Shown here: positions 55,504 through 64,000 of the stretch, piece after piece | Layout of the letters: every line of letters begins with the position of its first letter | Numbering within the stretch: the stretch's first letter is position 1 | Assembly: GCA_036936605.1 (NCBI GenBank) | Contig: JAUPFV010000001.1 | Coordinates: 320,628,250 to 320,692,249, forward strand | Origin: Limnanthes douglasii subsp. nivea | Lineage: Eukaryota > Streptophyta > Magnoliopsida > Brassicales > Limnanthaceae | Length of the DNA stretch: 64,000 bases | Direction: 5' to 3' | Program-made: the position numbers and the translations under genes | Notes under the pieces: model-generated | What the model saw: the letters and a program-made list of their open reading frames with translations, nothing else | What the model was told of the DNA's origin: nothing | The model's database searches: none

Positions 55504-56671
55504 CATTGATCATTAAAACATTTCCCTAAAGAATGTGAAGCTCTTTTTTTGAAAATCTCTTTCAAACACACCATGGAACTCTTTATCATATTGATTATAT
55601 CATCGTATGTACAATACTTGTAACCCCAAAATTCTAGTGTCCCAAGAGATATCAGGTTTATTTCGAACTGGATTATGCCAACACATCACAACTCTAACAA
55701 CACCATTGAAAATTTTGACCATGACGTTATCGATCCAATGAACATGAAATGAATGATTATTCCTTAAAACACTACTTCTTAAACTAATACATGTGGTATG
55801 TAACACATATATCTAGTACCCAATATTTTTTCCTACAGAAACACAACATGTCATGTAACATTGTTGTCCTTATCATCAGAATTGTTCACACTTGCTACCA
55901 GGTTTACACCATTTTTATTTTTATTTTTCTTATTACCTTTCAGCTACAGACAATCTCCCATGTAATGATATGCTCACCGCATTCATAACATTAGGAATTG
56001 TTGGCTCTTGATTTGGATCGCCTCCAATTATTCTTCTTGTAAGAACTCTCCTTGTTGTTTGATCTTCTTTTGGTCATAAGACCTTCTATTTTAGCATGAT
56101 TGTTTGGCTGAAATTATCTCAACTTCTTTGACTTTAGTGTCTTTTTTACATCCGCTGGAAATAGTTTATCCCTGTCATACTTGATGGAATTCGCAAAATT
56201 CTCGCTAAAATTGGTAGCGATCTCAAAATAAGTAAAGTTTGATCCTCATATTCGGTTATCATATCAATATTCTACATAACCGTTATAATTGACGTAAAAT
56301 TATTAAGATCTACAACTATGGATATACCTTCTTTCAACATGAAATCATACAAATGTTTCTTTAAGTATAAACGATTCACATTTCTTTCTCTGAGTAAAGC
56401 TCTATTAACTTCCTCCATATGCATGCAATAGTATTTTCACCGTTAATCTCACTATAATATTTTCTCTAACACTCATTGAGATCCAACATAGAGCCCTTTC
56501 TTGAAGATTGTTTTTTCTTATCTTCTTTCATCAATGTTGGTAACTTATTCTTCACATCCTGCCACAATCCTTGCAATACCAAAAAATATTTCTACTTAAT
56601 ATTCCATATCGTAAAGTTGGATCCCCATCAAATCTTTCAATTTTATATTTTGATGATGTAGACGCTATTGT
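55504..56671 (-). pseudogene. gag: Copia K gag, protease region and pre-integrase
   Basis: Minus strand, right to left: KIERFDGDPT (56660-56630), VLQGLWQDVK (56585-56555), a long well-kept gag segment TIACIWRKLIELYSEKEM (about 56440-56385) and RLYLKKHLYDFMLKEG (56380-56330), SLPILARILRNSIKYDRDKL (about 56215-56160), and LKSKKLR. The segment after gag decays; KIFNGVVRV and ISW..LGL..YI near 55710-55610 match the pre-integrase region. It continues across element G at 44984. Stops and shifts throughout. Confidence 0.8.
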
Positions 56672-56695
56672 TAACCTGCAACTGCAACAATCTAT

Positions 56696-56707
56696 GTTTT
56701 GATACCA
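56696..56707 (-). other. Primer-binding site of Copia K
   Basis: Minus strand tggtatcaaaac, a decayed initiator-Met tRNA site (usual tggtatcagagc), just before gag and three bases from the LTR end ataaca (plus tgttat at 56711). Confidence 0.65.
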
Positions 56708-56710
56708 ATT

Positions 56711-57250
56711 TGTTATAAATTAATATGAAATATTTATCACAATTACCTCATACAAAAAACAAAACAAAGAACATCATCAATACCTTCGAAGGATTATTTT
56801 TCCAATCTCATTCTTTAATAAGATTTCTTGGTCAAGACAAACTTTAAGTCTCTCACCATTCTTCACAAAATGAACACCTATTTTGAATATCATGTCGGTT
56901 TTAAGTAATATTTTTTTTCAAAATATTGGAAGACATTTGTCGTAATATTTAGTTCCTTACTCTATTTTGATGTGTTACGAGCGACATTTTGACTTCCAAT
57001 TTCATATCGACTATTTTTATTTCTATATGACATATATTTGTGAGAAATATTTTATTACATATTTATCTAAATGCATCAAATAAAAATTTTATATGTCAAA
57101 CAAATTTTTTACCTCATACTTACTATCATACAGAATTCAAAAAGAAAATGTTATTTTGTTTCAATCCCCAAATTTGTAATATCTTTATGTATTTTCTTAT
57201 GAGGTCGGCATACATTATGAATACTATATCACTACTTAATGTGACCACCT
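56711..57250 (-). other. AT-rich stretch, start of Copia K 5' LTR and unassigned DNA
   Basis: The left edge tgttataaatt is the expected LTR end next to the primer site. I cannot follow the LTR further, nor match it to 34200-34608, so it may be truncated by what follows. No coding region seen. Confidence 0.35.
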
Positions 57251-57505
57251 GCATAACCAATCATTTTTTCAACCTTAGGATTGATTTTGTAAATACATTT
57301 GTTAAATTGACAGTTAAATCTAGGCACAATATTGTCCTTTTGCATAACCCTTTAGTTTTATAACCTTAGACTTGATTATTTAACCATAATTGCTAATTTG
57401 ACAGCTAATTCAGGGCACCGCATAGCCTTCTTGCGTAACCTATCAGTTTTTCAACCATTGATTTCTTTTATCAAACCTATTCGCGTTTGGCACCAAATCT
57501 TTACG
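57251..57505. repeat. Tandem repeat, 91-bp period
   Basis: Units begin gcataacc (57251), gcataacc (57342) and gcgtaacc (57433), each followed by a tttt-caacc/taacctt-type segment and a taaattgacag/taatttgacag segment in the first two. About 2.7 diverged copies. Confidence 0.6.
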
Positions 57506-57783
57506 CAACTTCTTACTTTTTTCTTCACTTTTCTCCCTATTTATTTTTAATAAATTCAACCAATTCTCTATTTTCAATAAACCTTTGCACTTTATTTCTC
57601 AACTGAAAACAATCACTCATAAAATGTTCATGGTCATTGTGATATGCACAAAAAATCATTTAGGTCTTCAATTATCATGTGCAAAAATTCGACAAGGTGG
57701 CCTAAAATTTGTCTTCTCTTTCATTTTATCAAAAATAATAGAAATATTCTCAGTTTAGAATGTGTACCTTCATGCTGGATTAT
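57480..57783 (-). pseudogene. gag: Gag C-terminal end of Gypsy element H
   Basis: Minus strand gives FDKMKEKTNFRPP (about 57735-57695), then FCAYHNDHEHFMSDCFQL (57655-57600) and IENRELVEFIKNK. The C..H...H....DC arrangement followed by L..G.L..F is typical of Tat-like gag ends. It is separated from the gag domain (59450-60168) by the 57789-59442 insertion. Confidence 0.7.
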
Positions 57784-57788
57784 TATAG

Positions 57789-59442
57789 TGATGCAGTGGA
57801 ATTAGAAGAAGATAAAACGGATAAATGAAACCCTAGAGTTTCAAGAACACACTAGTTCTCTTAGACTCAAAGTCTGAAATTCATCATAAAAGACAACAAC
57901 TATTTTAACATTATGGTATCATATCCCTTATATAGGAGACATCCAAAACCCTAATCAAATTTTAAAAATAAAGATATTAAAACAAAAATCAAATCAAATT
58001 TGAATGCACTCAGATTTGATTAACTAATTAAAATAGTTTTCTAAAATAAAATATGAAAACATAATAAAATAGGCTTTTCATACCCTAAACAGTAGAATTT
58101 GATGTCCAAATTTTGTGACAAACACTGTCACACTTTTGACAGTTATTGGGCTCGTCAAAACATTCAATTTGAGTACCGATTTTGCTCAGTTATGATACTC
58201 GAGTGACAAATAAGACCAATTTACATTTGTTTAAAACAACTATATAGTTGTAGGCCATCTGGCCTACATTATCGTCTCCCGAATAGGAAGAATTCTCCGT
58301 CGAATTCTCAATGATCGTCATTAGTCGGCTCGTCAAATTCTTTACCAAATCTTGTTTTTGTTTGTCTATCAATTTCTTGTGGTAGACTTAGCCAGACGGA
58401 GTAAATAATTGATCCTTCAACAGTGATCAACGGTGAATGTATGTAAAACTGCCATGACGATATGGGTGGTGGTGGTTTTGGAAGCTTCAAACCAAGAAAA
58501 ACAATAAACCATAATCCACTCACTCCCAATTTAAAATAACACATATTTAGGATCATCTCCTTCCGAGAATATACTTGTGCCAACAAATTCAAAACACTTC
58601 AATCTTCAACTTTTAACTTTTCTTCCTCGTTTTCTTTCCCCAACCATCACCCAGAACTCCTCCATGATCTATTACAGAACCTAACATTTTATCTAATAAA
58701 AGACTCACATTTTCTTCTATCAATCTTTTCATAATCTCAAACACAAATATATTATTTTTTATTTTCTCAACACGACAACATGCATTCACAAAAAACTGAA
58801 ACAAGGGTTCGATTTTAGGATAACATAAAATACATGGAAGACACATTTGTACGATAAAAGCTACTAATTCGTAGTCCTTCTTCAATATAACCTTTGGATC
58901 GCTGCAATCCATCTTCAATGAAAGCTCTATTTCCTGTAAATTACCTTTATTCAAATCAATTTTATCTTCTTCCATGTCGATTTATTTATCTTCACTAGTT
59001 CTATCTTTTTTTCTATCAAAAACTGATGAAAAACTTGGTTACAAAATCTCTAACTTTTTGGTGTTGCGAGTTATCTTTTATCAATGCTTTTCTCATCAAC
59101 CTCAAGATCATACTCATTGTAGACTGGTTTGTCAAATACCAGCCCATATGCATCTTCAAAGATATCTTTATCATAGACTGACTTGTCAAATATGGGCTCA
59201 GATACAACTTTAGTATTAAAACTAAGATCAGTAACTTGTGAAATATGAGCATAAAACTCCTAAACTGGTGAGGTCCAAATTTCGTGATAGATTTTGTCGC
59301 GTTTTTTACAGTTAATGGGCTCATCGAGACGTACAATTTTGGTATCAATTTCTCACACTTGTGATATATCCGAGTGACGAATAAGGCTCATTCACGTCTG
59401 TCCAAAACAACTACATAGTTGTGGGCCATCTGGCCTATATCA
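57789..59442 (-). mobile_element. Small direct-repeat-bounded element inserted in Gypsy H gag
   Basis: About 170 bases at 58103-58271 recur at 59272-59442 (shared gttgtaggccatctggcct-type end). If read on the minus strand the ends are TGATATAGGCC...TGCATCA, and the flanks tatag (57784-57788) and catag (59443-59447) form an imperfect 5-bp duplication. The 57789-58271 copy would be a 483-bp LTR with a TATA-like ccttatatagg at about 57929; the other copy is shortened. No primer site is clear. The interior (58272-59271) has minus-strand frames of 120 and 94 codons of unknown kind. Nonautonomous LTR element is the best guess. Confidence 0.45.
58308..59213 (-). other. Minus-strand frames of unknown origin inside the small element
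   Basis: A 120-codon frame (58613-58975) begins MEEDKIDLNKG and has DCSDPKVILKKDYELVAF and LGDGWGKKTRKKS; a 94-codon frame (58308-58592) follows. Upstream (59100-59220) the reading EPIFDKSVYDKD / DKPVYNEYDLE shows a repeated acidic FDK-VY unit, similar in style to the acidic spacer of some Gypsy polyproteins. I do not recognise the 120-codon frame. It could be element-specific or a captured gene piece. Confidence 0.3.
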
Positions 59443-59449
59443 CATAGTA

Positions 59450-60168
59450 AGAGAACCTCGATATGTTCAAAGGTTCTTATACAAGTTTATTGTGTTTCAC
59501 ATCGTCACTTGTTTTCTTATCCATGAGTACAACTTTTAAATCTTGAAATTTAGATAATTTTTTTGCCCTACTTTTTGAATCATCAACCTTAATGAATTGA
59601 TCTGCCTTTCCAAAATATCCCTCATAGTTTCAACTTGAAATCTAACAAGATCCTCGTATAATTTTCCTTTTAGAATCATACCTCTTAAATACAACAACTG
59701 TTATAGCCTTTTGAAAATTTGCTAAATCGTCCAACTCATGCACAAATTGTTGAATATAGCTCTTCAACAATTCTCCTCCTCTTTGTTGCAACTTCATTGT
59801 AAAATCATCATAGTTTTTGCATGTTTTATTCCCAACAAAGTGATTTTTTAACGCATGCCAAATCCCATCATGATTTTGGATCGTTCTATTAGGCAAAGAA
59901 TTAAACCATTCAAATATGTTTCCTTTGAACGTTATTGAAAAAACTCTGCATTGAATTCCATCATCATGTTTCTAAATTGTTCCAGATGATGTTTTGGATC
60001 ACCGAATCCATCATAAGTCTCCATGCGATACATATCAAACTTTTTTGAAAGTTTTCCTTCCAAGATTTCATTAATTAAAGGTGACTCTTGCAACATATAG
60101 TCTATCATTCTCGGTTTTTCCTCATTAAAATACAATATATTTTGTCGTTTACTCATCTTAGATTTCAT
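59450..60168 (-). pseudogene. gag: Gag domain of Gypsy element H
   Basis: Minus strand: PRMIDYMLQESPLINEILEGK (trimmed here to its start) near 60125-60060, then KKFDMYRMETYDGFGDPKHH (60050-59990), LEQFRNMMMEF, then WFNSLPNRTIQ (about 59910-59875) and LLKSYIQQFVHELDDLANF (59770-59715). This is a retrotransposon gag domain that resembles those of D, E and G in layout but is a different family. One frame shift at about 59930-59900 and later stops. The C-terminal end is at 57480-57783. Confidence 0.75.
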
Positions 60169-60843
60169 ACTACTTGATTAACCCTCGCCTTCAACCACTT
60201 AGCCTCATTTTCTTCCTAATTATCCTTACGTCTAAAAGTTACTTCTCTTTTTCAAACCTTTTCAGCACAACTCACATCATATCATTCCTTATTCCCTTTG
60301 TGTATCTTTTTACTTTTCAATATTAATTTTTTAGTTAACGATTGTAACACATCTGATAACTTTTCAAATCTAGCTTGAGACTCTTGTTTATTTCTAACTT
60401 GTAACTGACTTTCCTTAACTTGTTATTATTTAATCTCTTCACTTTGAGCTTCCAAAATTTGTACATTATGAATATTCATAAGTATACATTGACTCGCAAG
60501 AGGATTCTAATTTTAAAATTAGGAGAAATAAGTCATTAAAAACCATATCCATCATGCACACGGACCGCTCCAAAAATCACACTAGCTGACTGATTTTAGT
60601 CTACCATCTTGACTTTATAAGTTTTTTACTTTGAAATAGTTGCACCGAAAGTTCAATTCCTTAACCGTGATATTTCTTCTTCAACATCTGAATTTGACAC
60701 CATTGATGGAATCACCACCAGATTACCTTGAATCAAACGAACTCTTAGATATGATCTTGTCATTCTTGATCGTATCAGCACCATTGGTAAACAAAACAAC
60801 AAATTTTGAAAAAACAAATAATACCATAAACGATAGCACAATT
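60169..60843 (-). other. Gypsy H leader and gag N-terminal remnant
   Basis: No domain is readable. A 62-codon minus frame (60653-60841) contains MVSNSDVEEEISRLRN, a short coiled-coil-like run that could be the gag start. The sequence aattgtgctatcg (minus) next to the LTR end is where a primer site would lie but does not match a standard one. Confidence 0.35.
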
Positions 60844-60934
60844 TGTTAAGGTAGAGTCTCCCTAAGAAAGAATGAATATGATGTAAACTCTATGTATTAA
60901 AAAAATATGATCAAATTTTTAAAGAAGATTTTAA

Positions 60935-60949
60935 CCTCTATTTATAGGG
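60935..60949 (-). promoter_or_regulatory. TATA box in Gypsy H LTR
   Basis: Minus strand CCCTATAAATAGAGG, a textbook plant TATA box that directs transcription leftwards into gag. Confidence 0.6.
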
Positions 60950-61152
60950 TTTACATTAATACTCTACCAATTATTTAATTACACGTGTATCCAATCATTA
61001 ATTTACATGTATCATTCTGATATAACCGCCTAATAAAATTTCTTGATCACCTATCACAAAGTGATACGTACATAATAGTGTGTCCCTAATGTGGCTTCAA
61101 ATTGTACTTTCATCATGTTTTGAATCTGACCACTCGTTATATTTATAAAGTA

Positions 61153-61440
61153 TACTCTTGTCATAATTATCATTTACTATCTCATCACAATTCTGACTTA
61201 TACCATCGTCATAACTTTAATTTACTCTCTTGTCATTATTCTAAATTGTACCATTGGCATAACTTTAATTTTCAACCCTCGTTATTATTCTGAATGACCT
61301 CTATTCATGTCTTTGATTTTTTCGCTTATCATAACTCTTAATTGAAGCATTGCCGTTATTCTAATTTACACAATCATCATTGTTCTGAATGACACTCTCA
61401 TCGTGTCTCTTATTTACCCATCGTCGTAACTCTTAATTAA
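61153..61440. repeat. Degenerate minisatellite, about 24-bp period
   Basis: About 12 units of the type tcgtcataactttaatttac / tcattattctaaattgtac. Neighbouring units alternate between a cataact and a cattattct form, so the true unit may be a 48-bp pair. It lies in the presumed U3 region of the Gypsy H LTR. Confidence 0.6.
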
Positions 61441-61480
61441 CTTACCTCGTTTGAATAAGAAATATATTTCATATAGTCTT

Positions 61481-62846
61481 ATCATAAGACATATCAAACA
61501 TTTAAATATCTGAATTATCTACTTGTGATTCGTGCATAATATAAACATTCTCTTAATAGACAATTTAGAATTCTATTTTATCATACAATAGATATTTGGA
61601 TTCACCAAGTCTATAATATAGATCAAATTAGTGGATGATTGATGTTCTTTTTATCTTATTAGGTCTCATATATATATATATATATGAACAGTTTAGAAAA
61701 AATTATAAATTTAAAACACTTAGACACTTCAAACAAGGACAATCACAAAATATTACATTTTATTGCAATTAGTCAGATGTACAATTCTCATAAAAAAGGG
61801 GTTGATTTTGTTTACAAATTCCTCAAAATTTCAAAAAAGTATAAGGCTTTGTCTTATTTTGAGAGGGCTCGCCGAGATAACAGTAGACTAGAGTTTGTTT
61901 TGGAAAATCATGTGCTTAGTACATCTCATAACCTGTTTTTTGAAATGATACAATAGTGAAATTGCGGCACCATCGTAAAAATATGGTTTGTCATGGCAAA
62001 AACATTTTTTTCGCGACAAAATTGGGTTTTTACAATCGATATTCCTCCAAAATTTATAATTTTTTGAGGTATTATACTCCAAACTCTAATTTTTTGTAAA
62101 ATAAAATCTAGATACTCAAATAATACATAAATTCCAAAAATATAATAAAATAACTCACGACATAAACGTCAAAATCAACTGAGTGAAAACACAATAAATC
62201 ATGTATGAATTCAAATTAGCATAGAATAAATCCAACATGCTTCATATTAAGTTAAAAAATTTAACTCGCTAACATGGAGTGAAAATAACATTTAATTTTT
62301 ATTTTTATTTTTATTTTTTATTTTTTTATGTAATATATTTTTATAGAATATAACTGTCCTATCCTAACTAAAATTTAAAAAAAAAAAATCATTAAAAACC
62401 CAAAAATGAAGAACTTTGAAATACATTTATTAATCTTAAATGACCATGATCCATATATTTAACTTAATACTTTCCGAAAACTTGAGTGTTAAGAATTAGA
62501 ACATGGCCAAAGTTGAGTTTGAGTGGGAGTGAAGTAATAGTATACATTTAGGGTAAGAAGAATAAAAGGAGTTAGGTTAAATAAATTAGAGGTTGTACGG
62601 CTAAAAAGTTTAGGAAGATTCAAAGTCTTATTCAAAGAGAAAGAAGAAGAAACAAAGAGAATTAATGGTTTACGTAAAGGAGATGTACAAGCGATCAATA
62701 GATCGGTCAAGAAGACCAGATCTTGATCTAATCAAGATACCTCTCTCTATTTACAATTCTTTACTTTCTTTTAGAGTGCTTATTTTAAATAATTATTTTT
62801 CCTTATATTTAAGGCAAATATGTTTTAGTATACAACAAAGGATCCT
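61481..62846. other. AT-rich DNA without supported gene
   Basis: It contains a TA run (61667-61684) and a T-rich run near 62295-62330. A 90-codon plus frame (61684-61956) and a 69-codon frame (62665-62874) show no domain or family likeness. I see nothing further. Confidence 0.5.
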
Positions 62847-63003
62847 GCTAACCGGTGCTCTTGGCACCGGATGAGGATTTTAAATACTTTTCGGAAAAAT
62901 TACATCATTTAATAATTAAATTAATTTATTTTTATTTTATATAATAGAAAAAATTTCCGAAATAGGTAACTTTCTTCTTCCTTTAACCGGGACACCGGTT
63001 AGC
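62847..63003. mobile_element. MITE-like element, 11-bp terminal inverted repeats
   Basis: 157 bp between gctaaccggtg (62847-62857) and caccggttagc (62993-63003). A second inverted pair (ggcaccgg / ccgggacacc) lies just inside. Imperfect continuation outward (aggatcct / atttcct) may extend the ends. No clear target duplication, no coding capacity. Confidence 0.55.
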
Positions 63004-64000
63004 ATTTCCTATAACAAAAGTACGATGATTCATGAATACAAAATAATGTGAATATAATTAGAATATTCGTATGAGTTTTAAACATTATAAATATGATTAA
63101 CTATCCTCATTTTTTATTTATTTATTTAATTATCTATGATTATGATATTTAGTTTATGGATATAGTAATCTTAGTTGTTTTCTAAAAACGTATCCAGAAT
63201 TATGTATTAGACCATACGCAGTGTAGTGAAGATATTTCATCTCCTAAAAGCGCTTCCCATCAGCATAATCCCCAAATAATTCTGTAAAAAATCTCACTCC
63301 ACGCAGCAGTGCATATTTCTTCGTTCAGCATACCCCACCATATTATTATATCTTCCACATCATTCTATCATACAATATCCTACCATTTATTTTTATTTAC
63401 CTTTCTTATTATTTACTATATATTTACATTAAAATTATATATATTAAAATAAATAATTTTCATAAATTAAAATAATATTTTCTTTTTACAAATATAAACT
63501 ATAAAATTGAAATAATTAAAAATATAATACATAATATATAGTATATTTAAATTTCAAATTATTTTTATTTTTGTTACTTACTAAAATGTTTCGAAAATAT
63601 TGGATAAAAAAAACTAAAAAACTTTCGGTGTCCGAATCAAACAAACCAAGTCTCTATTTATAGATCTCAAAAAAATCAAACACACGACCTTCCAATCACG
63701 CGCTCATCTATTCCATCAATTTAGCTGATCCATCCTAACATCTTTTTCAACGATGTATTTATATATTATAAGGCTAATAAGATTATAACGTTATTTTTAT
63801 ATTATTTTATTTCAAAATGAAAATTGAGAAAAGGCATAAACATAGAGGTAGGGAAAGAGAGGCTGTTTCTCTTTAGAGGAGACAAATAGAGGTTTTAAAG
63901 GTATATCTCATATAATTAGATGTCATGGTACTGACTGACAAGACCAAATCTTTATTTTTATCATACAAATTGGTTTCTTCTCCTACAATCTCACTTTTCA
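63004..64000. other. AT-rich DNA without recognised gene
   Basis: No coding region. tctatttatagatc at about 63652-63666 resembles a TATA box, but no gene follows within the window. Confidence 0.5.

Larger units (their letters stand above)
34200..56711 (-). mobile_element. Old Ty1/Copia retrotransposon K, broken by three insertions
   Basis: Read on the minus strand from right to left: primer site (56696-56707), gag (56671 to about 55950), pre-integrase and integrase (to about 44000), RT (about 43480-43100), RNase H, C-terminal end (34623). Removing F (with GTTAC), the TRIM-like element and G (with AGCAT) restores the protein order at each junction. A purine-rich tract (plus gatcttcctcttga, 34609-34622) and the LTR end cattcttaaca (to 34608) mark the 3' side. 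The left LTR limit near 34200 is a guess. Confidence 0.78.
60844..61480 (-). repeat. Candidate 5' LTR of Gypsy element H
   Basis: It lies upstream of the minus-strand gag. The left edge tgttaagg gives a ..taaca LTR end. A strong TATA box sits about 95 bases inside. The right edge is not defined; the partner LTR is not in the window. Confidence 0.45.

Noticed and set aside
61684..61956. 90-codon plus frame as a gene
   Set aside because: It starts in a TA microsatellite, has biased AT-rich codons, and shows no domain or conserved motif.
62665..62874. 69-codon plus frame as a small gene
   Set aside because: It runs into the MITE-like element and has no recognisable features.
63652..63666. TATA box of a host gene at the right edge
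   Set aside because: AT-rich background makes such matches common, and no coding sequence follows within the window.

Overview
This window is a nest of plant transposable elements. I found no intact host gene, rRNA, tRNA or CRISPR array. AT-rich sequence, several plant Ty3/Gypsy and Ty1/Copia lineages, an L1-type LINE, a TRIM-like element, a MITE-like element and long TA microsatellites all point to a flowering plant, probably a eudicot. The species cannot be read from this window.

Five related Ty3/Gypsy elements, called A, D, E, F and G here, dominate. They belong to the Tat lineage: pol has two RNase H domains in tandem and there is an extra gene on the opposite strand between pol and the 3' LTR. 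A (1-5557) is cut by the window edge. D (11241-19297, minus strand) sits inside a LINE. E (23269-31965) has damaged LTRs. F (35007-41357) has lost most of gag-pol. G (44990-55498) is the youngest and nearly intact. Each has gag-protease, a stop codon in a leaky context (where that part survives), RT-RNase H-RNase H-integrase, a conserved noncoding block, then a convergent antisense gene. In A, E, F and G the antisense gene has its own TATA box and a short GT-AG intron on the antisense strand.

Region by region: 1-5557 is element A. 5558-8636 is a decayed Copia (L, minus strand). 8636-9530 is an integrase fragment of a different Gypsy family (B). 9570-21968 is the LINE, split at 11236-11240/19298-19302 by D with the target duplication GAGGT. 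21969-23268 is AT-rich and unassigned. 23269-31965 is E. 32390-33387 is a decayed Copia (M, plus strand). From about 34200 to 56711 lies one old minus-strand Copia (K), broken by three insertions: F (target duplication GTTAC), a 1.2-kb TRIM-like element (41670-42864) and G (target duplication AGCAT). From 57480 to about 61480 lies the gag end and 5' LTR of another minus-strand Gypsy (H), interrupted by a small direct-repeat-bounded element (57789-59442). 61480-64000 is AT-rich with one MITE-like element.

The most interesting biology is in the Tat family. Protease and RT are separated by a stop codon in a tobamovirus-like readthrough context in three copies. A convergent antisense gene carries promoter, intron and 3' features. 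That intron lies antisense to the genomic RNA, so it cannot be removed from the copy that is reverse transcribed. Most coding regions here are inactivated, so they are listed as pseudogenes where a lesion is visible.
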